Assembly: GCA_037042915.1 (NCBI GenBank)
Contig: JAXOIZ010000014.1
Span: 22,454 to 86,453 of the forward strand
Source of the DNA: Auricularia sp. M13
Taxonomy: Eukaryota > Basidiomycota > Agaricomycetes > Auriculariales > Auriculariaceae
DNA length: 64,000 nucleotides
Reading direction: 5' to 3'
Part shown: one piece after another, positions 7,755 to 21,611 of the stretch
Numbering within the stretch: position 1 is the first letter of the stretch
Layout: the number at the start of each line of letters is the position of its first letter
Notes under the pieces: model-generated
Databases searched by the model: none
The model's input: the letters and a program-made list of their open reading frames with translations, nothing else
Told to the model about the DNA's origin: nothing
Made by a program: the position numbers and the translations under genes

Positions 7755-8215
7755 TTAATGCTGCCTGCGAGGGAAGTTGTCAGCCGCGAGCAGAACCCAT
7801 CGCAATCACTAGTACTCACCTGTGACGGCCGAACGGTTGTCTTGTACACCAACAAATGTATGCCTGCCTGTAAAACGTCATTTGGCTGAAACGGACTGCG
7901 ATCGGACACTCACAATCGAGTGTCGTGTGTTGGCGCTGTTCGGTGGTCGTGAGCATACTTACAGCCGGCGGACGACGCACAGCGCAGAATGATGAACTCA
8001 CGATCGGCGACGTTGAATGTGTCTGGTACAACAACGGGCACATACCGGGGGGTATTTCCGTCGTCATGAGCGCAGGCAGTCGGAACGCGACAGGAAGACT
8101 CACGATGTCGCAACGAGAACGCTCGATCGACCCCACGTCGACAGCGCGGGTACGCGGCGAGCACGAGTCCAGTGGCCACGGACATCGAGGGCGCACTCGG
8201 AGTGCGCGAATGCAT
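7755..8215 (-). CDS. Possible five-exon small protein of unknown function
   Basis: Behind a TATA box at 8308-8315, an ATG at 8215 opens a frame that stays open through four candidate introns: 8023-8103, 7936-8001, 7868-7913 and 7765-7819 (81, 66, 46 and 55 bp), each with a GTGAGT donor and CAG acceptor. Exons are 8104-8215, 8002-8022, 7914-7935, 7820-7867 and 7755-7764, giving 70 residues. I recognise no domain; the C-terminal half contains a CWC pair. Four perfect donors in a row are hard to dismiss, but short exons make an open frame easy by chance. Equivalent copies lie in units 2-6. Unit 7 has frame-breaking deletions and a changed acceptor (near 60217). Confidence 0.3.
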
Positions 8216-8307
8216 ACGTCGGTTCTGCGAGGTGGCGAGGAGAGAACGTGGGCGATGCGGAGGAGGGAGGTCGGGCTCGATGCTGCACCAGAGTCGCACG
8301 CACGCAC

Positions 8308-8315
8308 CTTTTATA
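8308..8315 (-). promoter_or_regulatory. TATA box (TATAAAAG on minus strand)
   Basis: A consensus TATAAAAG lies about 93 bp upstream of the ATG at 8215 on the minus strand. It is present in every complete unit, including unit 7 (near 60650-60657) despite the damage around it. Confidence 0.4.
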
Positions 8316-8843
8316 CCGCTACAGCGCGGCCTCCCTTCCGATTGAATCCCGGAGGATGACTGTTTCACCTCGTACGAGCACCATGAATAACTTGTTTGCG
8401 TTGCTGAAGCGAATCGGCGGTGCCGAGACCGGGCGGCGGAGGGTTGTGCGGCCTCGCGTCGCGATTCAGACCGATATTCTGCTCGTCCCGCTGCGTCCCC
8501 TGGAAATTTTCGTCTTGCACCAAATTTCAGTGGTTCAGGATCCAATTAGGCGCCCGTGGGTCAAGGTAGGGAGGGAGTAGGTACCCCTATACCCTCTAGA
8601 CTCCCAAAATCGCTCCTACTCACGGCCGCCGCGTTTCCGCGTCTCCACGCAGCTCTACCGCGCCATCTGATGCCTAACAAACCGGCGATTGATCTCCGTG
8701 AAACGAGAAGCCCAAAGAATAGAGCGGCATTGCGAGAAACCGCGTTTTCGTCGCTACAGCGCCGACCGCGTAGCTAGGCTCCCAGCCTCTTCTGCGGCGG
8801 ATTTCTCATCGGAAAGCACTGCTCAGTCAGCGCTCATTGAGAC
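8316..8843. other. Unassigned sequence
   Basis: No recognisable gene, RNA or repeat. The run of G-rich bases near 8568-8580 has one base fewer in units 3, 4 and 5. The stretch is otherwise nearly constant in units 1-6. Confidence 0.5.
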
Positions 8844-9741
8844 GGCATGTGTCAGCACCGGTGAGGCCGCGAGGGTAGGCCGGTGTGTGCGAGTTCATGG
8901 GGCGTTGTTCTGGCTGAGCGGAGTTTGATCACGCGCGTTCTCGTCCCCCCGGGCCGAATTTCTCACCGAATTTCGACGCCTCCGCGGGATACTACCCTCA
9001 GCGATGCTATAAATAGAACATGGACTGTACATGAGTGCATATGTGAGAGGTAAATGTTCTGGAATGGGTACAAAGTTCGCGTTTTGCGCTCGCGGCGCTC
9101 AAGATTTCACCCTGTAAGAAGCGGCCTGGTCGCTCTCATGGACAATTCACATCGTATATTAGCCTCTCAGACTGTTATCGTTGACTGGCATTTATCATGC
9201 CGCACAATCCGACTTCCCTGCCCTCGTGAGCTGGTCACCAGACGTGCATCTGCACTTGAGATAGAACTAGACAAAATGACTATTCAGAGACCTTATATAT
9301 GACGCATATCTCATTGTCCGGGATCTCAGCCGCCTCAGACGTCGCGTGTATGTTCAGTGCACTCATTCTGCAGCATACGACGCGGGATAGCGCGTTTTGA
9401 ACGGCTGAGGCTCCTCAGCCCCGTTCGCATGCATATTTTGCATGCCGCTCGGAATCCGAGGAGGTTCGGCAGGGGTGTTCGTGCTGTGCATACCCAGATT
9501 GGAGCTACATCGCGCGACGATATTCCCGTGAGAACCTCAGGTTCATGTGTCACAGAAATGCTGTGAGATTATACAGACGATGTTGGGCAACTGCTGTGGC
9601 TGAATTCACTCGGCAAAATGGAATGGTTTGATGGTGGCAACGAAACACCGGATGACCAAGGCCGGACTTGCGCCAAAAATTTCGTCAACTCCGCCCCGTG
9701 CCTTTCTTCTCCAGACCAGTGATAAGTATCCCAGGTCCATT

Positions 9742-9767
9742 CTCACCCAATTCTCTCACCCAATTCT
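9742..9767 (+). repeat. 13-bp tandem duplication private to unit 2
   Basis: CTCACCCAATTCT occurs twice in a row here and once in every other unit. It shifts the reading frame of the long open stretch on the plus strand. Confidence 0.9.
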
Positions 9768-12700
9768 CTGCACCATATTCCCCCTGCGCTCACTACGCTC
9801 GACAGACGTGCTGCGCAGCTGCCGTCGGCCATGTTGGCGAACCTCTGCGTGCAGCTTACTCTGGTGGTGCGCTCTGCCATCTGCTCTCGGAGTCGCTTTG
9901 CTCATTGTGCCCAGGAGATACACGTCACGTGACTCGCACATCCCGCAATTCGGCCTCCAGTCTCCGCACAGGCAGCGGCAACAGGATCGCTACCAGACCA
10001 CTGTCACGGGAGGTTGAGCTCAATAGTGCGTTCTATACGTCCATATGTCGCGTCTCCGAAAGTTTGCTCATGTTTGCCACCAGCCTCTTCCTCGAGCTCC
10101 CAGCATCACTGCCTCAAATCCACAGACCGACAGGCTCAATGCAACACGCAACCGATCTGACGGCGTTTTTTGTGCGGGCTATGCGCAGCCGTCCGCACAA
10201 CACGCGTTTCTGTCTCTGATGGCCGGTGTCGCTGCACGCGCTCGAATACCTCGGTGAGTGCTTCAGTCGTCATTTGTGCAGTCTGCAGTCGTGTCTGACA
10301 ATCTCGATTAGCCTGAAATGCAGTTCGGCTTTGAACACTCTCCGGCGACCTTGAAAAGCATCGCTGCAGCTTTCCCTTCGGAGACGGGGAAATCGGCCTT
10401 GCAGCCCGCCGTCGCATGCCAAATCTGCGCTCTCGCCACGGCACACCCTGTCGGTTTAACCTCCATGATTCTGTGAGTGCAAACCGCCATCCTCCGTAGA
10501 TATGGAATCTGCAACTGACGTGATCTCTTTGCAGAAAACGAATCGATTCGGGTCCCAAGCCGGCGACGTCGACAGCGCCGTGGGCCTCATGTTTCGCAAG
10601 ACGTGTTTCTTGTGGTGAGTACATCGAACATCGTCTCTTCGCAGATATGGAATCTGCAGCTAACGTGTTTGACCTTTTGATTGGCAGGAATTGCTGTGCG
10701 AGTCCGCGTACCCTCTGCCAATGTCGCCAACCATCCCGACCACAGCGCAGCGGGACAAATTACCGGTTTCCTGGCATCAAAATGGCGCTCATGCTCGATC
10801 TCATCCACGAGGCGCATACCCTCGACGCGGAACCGGCGCCTGTCGCCGGCGAGCGACGTTATTCCCCATCGCCGTCGGCAACACAACTCATCCGTTCTGC
10901 GGCAAAATTGGCCCCAGGTATCGCGCACATGACGGAGTCACTCTGGTGAAATGGTACGTCGCGCTGCCGCGGTTTCGTTCCTCGATTTTCGATCCTTTGT
11001 TGCTCACCTTCCGATCAACAGCTGGCTGCTGAACTCGACCTCAGTCTATCGACCTGGAAATGCGACATCTGGTTGCAACTGACACCAGGAAACATGGTGC
11101 GGGCTGTGCTGCGCGTGGGCTCCGTCCGCGGTTGCTGGCGCGGCGTTCGTTGCCACTTGCTTCCCGTCGCCCTCGCCGCCGTCGGAATCGGACACGGCGT
11201 TACACGCTAGACGCGGCCTCGTGGATTATGCTCGTTTCATGGGTATTCTGCTACGGAGGACAGGTGCTGAGGTGCGTCCTCGTCTCGCAGTTCCCCAATT
11301 CGTTTCTTACTCCTCGCCCACCGCTAGCCACAGAATCGCGCCAGTCCTCGTCCAATCAGCACACACTCTCGGAGGCGGGTGAGCATCTGTGCTATCGATT
11401 ACCACGTCCAGCGTTCCGCTGGAGCGCTCGCTCTACGGCCGCTGGTGCTCGATTTTCCGTCCGCCGTGCTTCCCATCACCCAGACCGCCTCGGAACCGGA
11501 CCTCGTCCGTTCCGCGCAAGACTCGGGCTCGGACATGGCCACGATGGAAGGACTCTGCAGCGCGAACGGAGTGCGGTGAGGGTGCGTGCTCGTCTCGGAA
11601 AGCGCGTTTTTGCTGATCGCGCCATCACCAGCCGCACCTCGGGCCCTCCTCTCGACCGATGCGCGCCAGCGCGTGCGTACCAGCGCGGATACGGGCTGCG
11701 GCTCAGCCCATCAAAAATCACGCGCCGAGGCCACTTCCTGGGACGCGAATCGCAAGATTCGTTCGCGCGCGCCCGGCCGAGACGCGGAAACTGCGTTCGT
11801 TCGGCGTCGTCCGTTTGCCACCAAATCGCGGGCCATGATTCGACTTGCACGCAGTACCCATGGCCCCCAGTCGCTAGCACCGGCGCTTGGAACTGGCGCG
11901 CGAATCGACGGATTTGGTCCGGCGCGCCCAGACTCGGTCGACATCAACCTCGGCCGTTCCGCCTGAGGATCGGGCTCGCGGTTCTGCTCGACACTGGGAG
12001 TCTGCAGCGCGAGTTGCATGCCATGACGGTGCGTGGTTGACTCGCAATTCGCGTTTTGCTGCTGACGTCCCCAGCACCGCCGTGTGCATCTCCAGGTCAT
12101 TCCCCCGGCCCCCGTGTGCGGCATCTGGCGCGCATGGACGCACAGACCCACCGAGTCAACGCTCGAGGACGGGCGCTTCTTCCTCGGGCGGGAATCGCGA
12201 GATTCAGTTGGTCGCGCACGTCCAAAACGCAAAACTTGCGTTCCGGCGACCTCGCCCGAATCTCCCCAAATTCTGGCGCTGAGTCGGGGTAAATGTCAGC
12301 ACTCATGAGCTGTGAGCTCTCGCGCCGGCGCTTCGTATTCCCGCGGGAATCGACGATTTTGGTCGCGGACGAGCCGAACGCAAAACTCGGTTTTCCTCGA
12401 CCTCGGCCGTTCCGCGTGAGAGTCGGCACCGTGGCTCGAGTGCATAAAATGCGCCTGAGGACCGATTTTTGGCTGCGTGCGGCCCTGAACTGCGTCGCGC
12501 ACGGACGATTTTGTTCGCGTTTTGGCCGTTCCGTCCTCTTCTCGCTCGTTCCCGCGGTCCTGTATGCATTTTGACACGTAATACACAGTATTGAACACAT
12601 CCCTGAGCCCGAATCGAACCGTTCACAGCAGGCATGCCGTACTCTCACAGCAAGCACGCCGCACTCTCACCCCCACAACGCCCATTCCCCGTCTCCCGCC

Positions 12701-12821
12701 CCTCTCGCGTAGATAGGTCCTACCTCCCGCAAAGTCCTCCCATTCACTCCCCAAGCACCAATCACAGGCCAAGAAAGTTAAAGACTTACTGAACTCTCCT
12801 CGACTTCACTCTTTTCAGCGT

Positions 12822-14525
12822 CTACGCACTCCGCCCGTCCCAAGGGCCCGGCGAAATGAGGTGGCGGCGCAGTGGCAGTAAACCGTGTTGTATTGCTCGC
12901 AAAGATAACGATCTATGTACACAACCGCAGCGCCACGCATCGGGCTTAATCGACGCCGTCAGCAGGTCGCCCAGCGTCCACGCCGTCGTGTCGCGCACGT
13001 GAATGTCCGGGTCGCGAATCATGTCAATCATAATGGGCAGCGCCTGCTGGACGAGCGGCGCGAGAGCCGCGGGATCAGGGCCGTCAAGAATCGAGCCGAA
13101 CGCCATGACGGCCGCCTCGCGGAAGTGCCAGTCGGGGTTCTTGATGTTGACCTCGATGAACGGCAGCGCCTGCTGGACGATCGCGTCGCCCACGGCCTGC
13201 GCGAGCAGACCCAAACACGTGCCAGCGGCCATCGAGACGTTCCACTCGTCCTCGTCCGCGTCCTCCTCTTGGCGCGTGAGCAACTGCAGGATGACGGGCA
13301 TGATCTCGGGCAGGGCGATTTTGGCAAAATATTTGCTCTCGTTCTCCGGCTGCTCGCCGTACTCGGCGGCCTCCGCCTCCTCGATAGCGAGGTCGATCTC
13401 CTCCTCGCACACCGTCGACCAGAACTCGACGGCCTGCAGCGCGACGGCCTCCTCCGGGTTCTTCATCCCGAGCACGGTGAGGCCGAAGAGCGCCCGCTCC
13501 ATGTAGAAGCTCATCTTGTCGTAGTACAGGCCCATTATGCGCACCAGGCATTCGAACGCGGCGACCTGCACGGGCACGGACGGGTTCTGCGTCGCCTCGC
13601 AGACGACCTGCATGATGTAGTTGCGCTCGCCCTGCGCGAGTCAGCGGACGCGTCATCTCGCTTGCTCGGGACCGACTGACCTCGCGTTCAAAGTTCTCGC
13701 GCACAAACTCCAGCGAGTTGTAGAGCGCATTGATCGCGGCGAGCTGAACGTCTGGCGACGGCTCGTCCTTGCGCGCGCCGTGTACGACGGCGGTGAGGAT
13801 CTCGTTTGCGCGCATGGCGAGCACCTCCGGCCGCTGCCACCAAATCAGCGCCGAAAACCAAAAGAAAAAACCAAGGAAAAAACGCACGATGGTCTCGCAG
13901 ATGTAGCCGATCGTCTGGAGGGCGGCGACGCGCAGGTTGGCGTTGGAGGGGTCATTGACGTAGCCGAGCAGGCCCTGGATGAGCTCGGGCCACTGGTGAT
14001 GCGGCAGCTCGACGGCGGCGATGGCGGCGATGACCTGGGCAGAAACGCCCGCCGCGCGCGTGGGCGACGAGAGCGTCTGCAGGACCTGCTGTTTGACCTG
14101 GTTTTTGGTGTCGGCCGGGAGGTTGAGCCAGCGGGCCTCGTAGTCTTGCTGCCGTTGCACGTCCTGTCCGCGGAACTGAGTATACTGCGGTTACTGGCAC
14201 AAGATAATAGACTCACCCTTGCTGTCAGAGCGTTCTTGAGCGCGATACCGGCGGCGTTCCTCGTCAACATTTCGGCAGACTCTTTGGCGAGCTCCTGGGC
14301 GAGCAGCACCATGTACACGGGCTGCGGCGGGCATCAGTACTGACCAGGCCGTGGCGCAGACGCTGATTGGGACGCACGTAGTTGGTGGCCGCTGCGTGCT
14401 CTAAGGCGGCGGTGGCATTCTGACGCGTCGCGGCGTCTGGCAGATAGGTTAGTATTAACCGACGCGCTCTATACGGCGCACTCGCCAGTGGCCAGCGAGT
14501 CTGAAAGGAGACTGGCGACGTTCAT
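12822..14525 (-). CDS. KAP95: Truncated importin-beta / Kap95-like protein, copy 2
   Basis: Same six-exon structure as copy 1, with exons 14486-14525, 14378-14436, 14217-14321, 13888-14175, 13681-13833 and 12822-13631. Its translated exons read the same as copy 1, including the 38-residue tail and the missing RIC. No frameshift or internal stop was seen. The truncation therefore predates amplification of the unit. The copy-specific indels of unit 2 all fall outside it. Confidence 0.85.
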
Positions 14526-17500
14526 CCTGCAGCTCGTGCCTGGAGAATGGGAGGGAGAGAAAGTGTGGCTCTGTTTTCCCGGTCCGCTCGCTTTTTCCCT
14601 CGCGTCCAAAGAACAACCTCGACTATGGACAAGGCAAGCAAAACTGTCCTTCCTTCCTGTTTTTTTCTTAATCTCGCCAGGCAAGAGGAGGTGCGCGTGG
14701 CGGTGGCGGCCACCCGGCTGCTCGCGATAAGACTCGAACTTCCACTCTCGCGGGTGGTTCTTTGGCCGCGGACGCCGAAGGCGGCCGCCACGTGCTCGTC
14801 TTGCCTGGTCGACGGTTTTGGCGCCGGCTTGCTCGCTGCCACGACCGCCGTGCGCGCTGGGCGTTAGTCCCCTACTGCCGCGGCGTTCGTGGCTGCTGCT
14901 GCTGCTGTGCACGTCAACGCTCGGTGCAGCGTCAAAGCAATTACTAGGTAATTAACAAGCAGCTCGCAGTCGGCAGCCGTCGAGAAAGCTCGCGCCCAAC
15001 TCGCGCTGCCGTGACCCCAGTTGGTCTCTATGCATCCAGCGACGTCGCGCTTGCATCCCGCTTTGCGCTCGCAGTCGCATACACCGCGCGCTTGCAAGAC
15101 GCTACCTGCCATTCATCCAGATCCCCACGCTCGCCGACGTTGCCAACGTACTCGAATTCACTTGCCATCGTCGCGTCAAAGACATTACTACCAGCCAAGT
15201 ATTGGCGATGACTCTGCGAACGTCGTCAACTAAGCTCGAACGTCGGCTCACAAGCGGAATGGTCGCATGCATCTCACAGTCGCATACACCGCGCGCTTGC
15301 AAGACGCTGCCTGCCATCGTCGCGTCAAAGACATTGCTACCAGGTAAGTATTTGCGACAGCTCTGCTCACGTCGTCATCGCCCGCCCGAGTAACGGTGTC
15401 GATCGTGAGTTTTCATTGTCGACTAAAAGTCAAACAAACTCACCGAACGCGTCAGTTTTCAGGACAATTCGACGGCTCAGCGTTGCCAAGACCGCGTCGA
15501 GCAGCGTTGCAAAGTCCGCGTCTAGCAACGTTGCAAACAGCTGCCCCTCGTCGCTGCCGATCGTGAGTTTTACTTTCTTGAACTTGAAGCCCTCTTACAT
15601 CATCATCAGCTCTTGGATCGCACTCAGGATTCACTCGCGGGCACGCGCCGTCCATGATAAGCTATGTATGCCTCTTTCCTATCCCTGACTTTGTACGCTG
15701 ACTTCATTCAGGACACGACTTTTGCCGATCGAGGACGAGTCCAGCGATGCCCACGGCTCGTCCATCGCGTGTGTTTTTATTTGCACGCAGCCAAACCTGA
15801 CGATCGGACGCTCAGATTATACAAAGCACCCGCGACGACGCAGACGGTGACGCGCGCCGCGCTCGAGCCGCGTGGGCGAGCAGACGACGAGGAGCTGCCG
15901 ATAGGACGCAAATCAGGCGCCAGAGCGCAGCTCGCGACTCGGGGCGTTCAGCTCGTCGTCAGCGGCATGCGCAGTCGCGGCCTGCGCGTGCCAGCTAGAG
16001 AGGACGGCGCTCGCGTCACGCACTCCGTGCTCGCGGCGCAGAACGTCCAGTTCGATGCAAACAGGCTCGCGGCCTTCGCCCCAAGCGCCGTTCTCTCTTG
16101 CGTGCGCGCCAGCGAGAGAGGACAGCGCTCGGGTCGCCCACTCCGTGATCGCGAGGCGGAGCGTCTGGTTCGGTGCGAACAGGCTGCGCGCCGCAAGCAC
16201 CGTCCTCTCGCGCGCACGCACCAGCGAGAGGGAGGACGGTGCTCGGGTCGCGCGCATGCGGAGCGTCCGGTTCAATGTGAACAGGCCGCGCTCGCCGTCG
16301 CGGCCAGCGCTACGAGCCCCGTTCTCTCTCTCGGATGCGTGCATGCAAGAGAGGACAACGCTGGGTCCGTGCACCCCGCGAGCACGATATGTATGCGTAG
16401 CGACTCACCAATATACCGTTTCCCTCGCCATTCCGCGCCATCGCCGTCGTGCTGCAAAATGAGCTTGAGTAAAGTCTACATGCGATAGGAAGGCCAAGGA
16501 CGTACTATTGGTGAAAATGGTAGCGTGAACTTGGACCGCAAATTAATGCTGCCTGCGAGGGAAGTTGTCAGCCGCGAGCAGAACCCATCGCAATCACTAG
16601 TACTCACCTGTGACGGCCGAACGGTTGTCTTGTACACCAACAAATGTATGCCTGCCTGTAAAACGTCATTTGGCTGAAACGGACTGCGATCGGACACTCA
16701 CAATCGAGTGTCGTGTGTTGGCGCTGTTCGGTGGTCGTGAGCATACTTACAGCCGGCGGACGACGCACAGCGCAGAATGATGAACTCACGATCGGCGACG
16801 TTGAATGTGTCTGGTACAACAACGGGCACATACCGGGGGGTATTTCCGTCGTCATGAGCGCAGGCAGTCGGAACGCGACAGGAAGACTCACGATGTCGCA
16901 ACGAGAACGCTCGATCGACCCCACGTCGACAGCGCGGGTACGCGGCGAGCACGAGTCCAGTGGCCACGGACATCGAGGGCGCACTCGGAGTGCGCGAATG
17001 CATACGTCGGTTCTGCGAGGTGGCGAGGAGAGAACGTGGGCGATGCGGAGGAGGGAGGTCGGGCTCGATGCTGCACCAGAGTCGCACGCACGCACCTTTT
17101 ATACCGCTACAGCGCGGCCTCCCTTCCGATTGAATCCCGGAGGATGACTGTTTCACCTCGTACGAGCACCATGAATAACTTGTTTGCGTTGCTGAAGCGA
17201 ATCGGCGGTGCCGAGACCGGGCGGCGGAGGGTTGTGCGGCCTCGCGTCGCGATTCAGACCGATATTCTGCTCGTCCCGCTGCGTCCCCTGGAAATTTTCG
17301 TCTTGCACCAAATTTCAGTGGTTCAGGATCCAATTAGGCGCCCGTGGGTCAAGGTAGGGAGGGAGTAGGTACCCCTATACCCTCTAGACTCCCAAAATCG
17401 CTCCTACTCACGGCCGCCGCGTTTCCGCGTCTCCACGCAGCTCTACCGCGCCATCTGATGCCTAACAAACCGGCGATTGATCTCCGTGAAACGAGAAGCC

Positions 17501-18734
17501 CAAAGAATAGAGCGGCATTGCGAGAAACCGCGTTTTCGTCGCTACAGCGCCGACCGCGTAGCTAGGCTCCCAGCCTCTTCTGCGGCGGATTTCTCATCGG
17601 AAAGCACTGCTCAGTCAGCGCTCATTGAGACGGCATGTGTCAGCACCGGTGAGGCCGCGAGGGTAGGCCGGTGTGTGCGAGTTCATGGGGCGTTGTTCTG
17701 GCTGAGCGGAGTTTGATCACGCGCGTTCTCGTCCCCCCGGGCCGAATTTCTCACCGAATTTCGACGCCTCCGCGGGATACTACCCTCAGCGATGCTATAA
17801 ATAGAACATGGACTGTACATGAGTGCATATGTGAGAGGTAAATGTTCTGGAATGGGTACAAAGTTCGCGTTTTGCGCTCGCGGCGCTCAAGATTTCACCC
17901 TGTAAGAAGCGGCCTGGTCGCTCTCATGGACAATTCACATCGTATATTAGCCTCTCAGACTGTTATCGTTGACTGGCATTTATCATGCCGCACAATCCGA
18001 CTTCCCTGCCCTCGTGAGCTGGTCACCAGACGTGCATCTGCACTTGAGATAGAACTAGACAAAATGACTATTCAGAGACCTTATATATGACGCATATCTC
18101 ATTGTCCGGGATCTCAGCCGCCTCAGACGTCGCGTGTATGTTCAGTGCACTCATTCTGCAGCATACGACGCGGGATAGCGCGTTTTGAACGGCTGAGGCT
18201 CCTCAGCCCCGTTCGCATGCATATTTTGCATGCCGCTCGGAATCCGAGGAGGTTCGGCAGGGGTGTTCGTGCTGTGCATACCCAGATTGGAGCTACATCG
18301 CGCGACGATATTCCCGTGAGAACCTCAGGTTCATGTGTCACAGAAATGCTGTGAGATTATACAGACGATGTTGGGCAACTGCTGTGGCTGAATTCACTCG
18401 GCAAAATGGAATGGTTTGATGGTGGCAACGAAACACCGGATGACCAAGGCCGGACTTGCGCCAAAAATTTCGTCAACTCCGCCCCGTGCCTTTCTTCTCC
18501 AGACCAGTGATAAGTATCCCAGGTCCATTCTCACCCAATTCTCTGCACCATATTCCCCCTGCGCTCACTACGCTCGACAGACGTGCTGCGCAGCTGCCGT
18601 CGGCCATGTTGGCGAACCTCTGCGTGCAGCTTACTCTGGTGGTGCGCTCTGCCATCTGCTCTCGGAGTCGCTTTGCTCATTGTGCCCAGGAGATACACGT
18701 CACGTGACTCGCACATCCCGCAATTCGGCCTCCA

Positions 18735-18768
18735 GTCTCCGCACAGGCAGCGTCTCCGCACAGGCAGC
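18735..18768 (+). repeat. 17-bp tandem duplication private to unit 3
   Basis: GTCTCCGCACAGGCAGC is present twice in a row here and once elsewhere. Like the unit 2 event it is not a multiple of three and lies outside the importin-beta-like gene. Confidence 0.9.
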
Positions 18769-21611
18769 GGCAACAGGATCGCTACCAGACCACTGTCACG
18801 GGAGGTTGAGCTCAATAGTGCGTTCTATACGTCCATATGTCGCGTCTCCGAAAGTTTGCTCATGTTTGCCACCAGCCTCTTCCTCGAGCTCCCAGCATCA
18901 CTGCCTCAAATCCACAGACCGACAGGCTCAATGCAACACGCAACCGATCTGACGGCGTTTTTTGTGCGGGCTATGCGCAGCCGTCCGCACAACACGCGTT
19001 TCTGTCTCTGATGGCCGGTGTCGCTGCACGCGCTCGAATACCTCGGTGAGTGCTTCAGTCGTCATTTGTGCAGTCTGCAGTCGTGTCTGACAATCTCGAT
19101 TAGCCTGAAATGCAGTTCGGCTTTGAACACTCTCCGGCGACCTTGAAAAGCATCGCTGCAGCTTTCCCTTCGGAGACGGGGAAATCGGCCTTGCAGCCCG
19201 CCGTCGCATGCCAAATCTGCGCTCTCGCCACGGCACACCCTGTCGGTTTAACCTCCATGATTCTGTGAGTGCAAACCGCCATCCTCCGTAGATATGGAAT
19301 CTGCAACTGACGTGATCTCTTTGCAGAAAACGAATCGATTCGGGTCCCAAGCCGGCGACGTCGACAGCGCCGTGGGCCTCATGTTTCGCAAGACGTGTTT
19401 CTTGTGGTGAGTACATCGAACATCGTCTCTTCGCAGATATGGAATCTGCAGCTAACGTGTTTGACCTTTTGATTGGCAGGAATTGCTGTGCGAGTCCGCG
19501 TACCCTCTGCCAATGTCGCCAACCATCCCGACCACAGCGCAGCGGGACAAATTACCGGTTTCCTGGCATCAAAATGGCGCTCATGCTCGATCTCATCCAC
19601 GAGGCGCATACCCTCGACGCGGAACCGGCGCCTGTCGCCGGCGAGCGACGTTATTCCCCATCGCCGTCGGCAACACAACTCATCCGTTCTGCGGCAAAAT
19701 TGGCCCCAGGTATCGCGCACATGACGGAGTCACTCTGGTGAAATGGTACGTCGCGCTGCCGCGGTTTCGTTCCTCGATTTTCGATCCTTTGTTGCTCACC
19801 TTCCGATCAACAGCTGGCTGCTGAACTCGACCTCAGTCTATCGACCTGGAAATGCGACATCTGGTTGCAACTGACACCAGGAAACATGGTGCGGGCTGTG
19901 CTGCGCGTGGGCTCCGTCCGCGGTTGCTGGCGCGGCGTTCGTTGCCACTTGCTTCCCGTCGCCCTCGCCGCCGTCGGAATCGGACACGGCGTTACACGCT
20001 AGACGCGGCCTCGTGGATTATGCTCGTTTCATGGGTATTCTGCTACGGAGGACAGGTGCTGAGGTGCGTCCTCGTCTCGCAGTTCCCCAATTCGTTTCTT
20101 ACTCCTCGCCCACCGCTAGCCACAGAATCGCGCCAGTCCTCGTCCAATCAGCACACACTCTCGGAGGCGGGTGAGCATCTGTGCTATCGATTACCACGTC
20201 CAGCGTTCCGCTGGAGCGCTCGCTCTACGGCCGCTGGTGCTCGATTTTCCGTCCGCCGTGCTTCCCATCACCCAGACCGCCTCGGAACCGGACCTCGTCC
20301 GTTCCGCGCAAGACTCGGGCTCGGACATGGCCACGATGGAAGGACTCTGCAGCGCGAACGGAGTGCGGTGAGGGTGCGTGCTCGTCTCGGAAAGCGCGTT
20401 TTTGCTGATCGCGCCATCACCAGCCGCACCTCGGGCCCTCCTCTCGACCGATGCGCGCCAGCGCGTGCGTACCAGCGCGGATACGGGCTGCGGCTCAGCC
20501 CATCAAAAATCACGCGCCGAGGCCACTTCCTGGGACGCGAATCGCAAGATTCGTTCGCGCGCGCCCGGCCGAGACGCGGAAACTGCGTTCGTTCGGCGTC
20601 GTCCGTTTGCCACCAAATCGCGGGCCATGATTCGACTTGCACGCAGTACCCATGGCCCCCAGTCGCTAGCACCGGCGCTTGGAACTGGCGCGCGAATCGA
20701 CGGATTTGGTCCGGCGCGCCCAGACTCGGTCGACATCAACCTCGGCCGTTCCGCCTGAGGATCGGGCTCGGGTTCTGCTCGACACTGGGAGTCTGCAGCG
20801 CGAGTTGCATGCCATGACGGTGCGTGGTTGACTCGCAATTCGCGTTTTGCTGCTGACGTCCCCAGCACCGCCGTGTGCATCTCCAGGTCATTCCCCCGGC
20901 CCCCGTGTGCGGCATCTGGCGCGCATGGACGCACAGACCCACCGAGTCAACGCTCGAGGACGGGCGCTTCTTCCTCGGGCGGGAATCGCGAGATTCAGTT
21001 GGTCGCGCACGTCCAAAACGCAAAACTTGCGTTCCGGCGACCTCGCCCGAATCTCCCCAAATTCTGGCGCTGAGTCGGGGTAAATGTCAGCACTCATGAG
21101 CTGTGAGCTCTCGCGCCGGCGCTTCGTATTCCCGCGGGAATCGACGATTTTGGTCGCGGACGAGCCGAACGCAAAACTCGGTTTTCCTCGACCTCGGCCG
21201 TTCCGCGTGAGAGTCGGCACCGTGGCTCGAGTGCATAAAATGCGCCTGAGGACCGATTTTTGGCTGCGTGCGGCCCTGAACTGCGTCGCGCACGGACGAT
21301 TTTGTTCGCGTTTTGGCCGTTCCGTCCTCTTCTCGCTCGTTCCCGCGGTCCTGTATGCATTTTGACACGTAATACACAGTATTGAACACATCCCTGAGCC
21401 CGAATCGAACCGTTCACAGCAGGCATGCCGTACTCTCACAGCAAGCACGCCGCACTCTCACCCCCACAACGCCCATTCCCCGTCTCCCGCCCCTCTCGCG
21501 TAGATAGGTCCTACCTCCCGCAAACTCCTCCCATTCACTCCCCAAGCACCAATCAGGACCAAGAAAGTTAAAGACTTACTGAACTCTCCTCGACTTCACT
21601 CTTTTCAGCGT

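Larger units (their letters stand above)
1..8843. repeat. Tandem array unit 1 (8843 bp)
   Basis: First of eight head-to-tail units. The next unit begins when the opening sequence GGCATGTGTCAGCACCGG recurs at 8844. It is longer than the inferred 8774-bp consensus only because of a private 69-bp insertion at 7172-7240. It holds one truncated importin-beta gene (3966-5669, minus strand) and no other recognisable gene. The unit boundary is arbitrary because the array continues to the left edge of the window. Confidence 0.97.
8844..17631. repeat. Tandem array unit 2 (8788 bp)
   Basis: Near-identical to unit 1, offset +8843 before position 9755 and +8856 from there through the gene. It lacks the 69-bp insertion of unit 1. 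Private changes are a 13-bp tandem duplication (9742-9767), two extra bases near 15255 and one missing base near 16255. These four differences account exactly for the length difference from unit 1. Confidence 0.97.
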
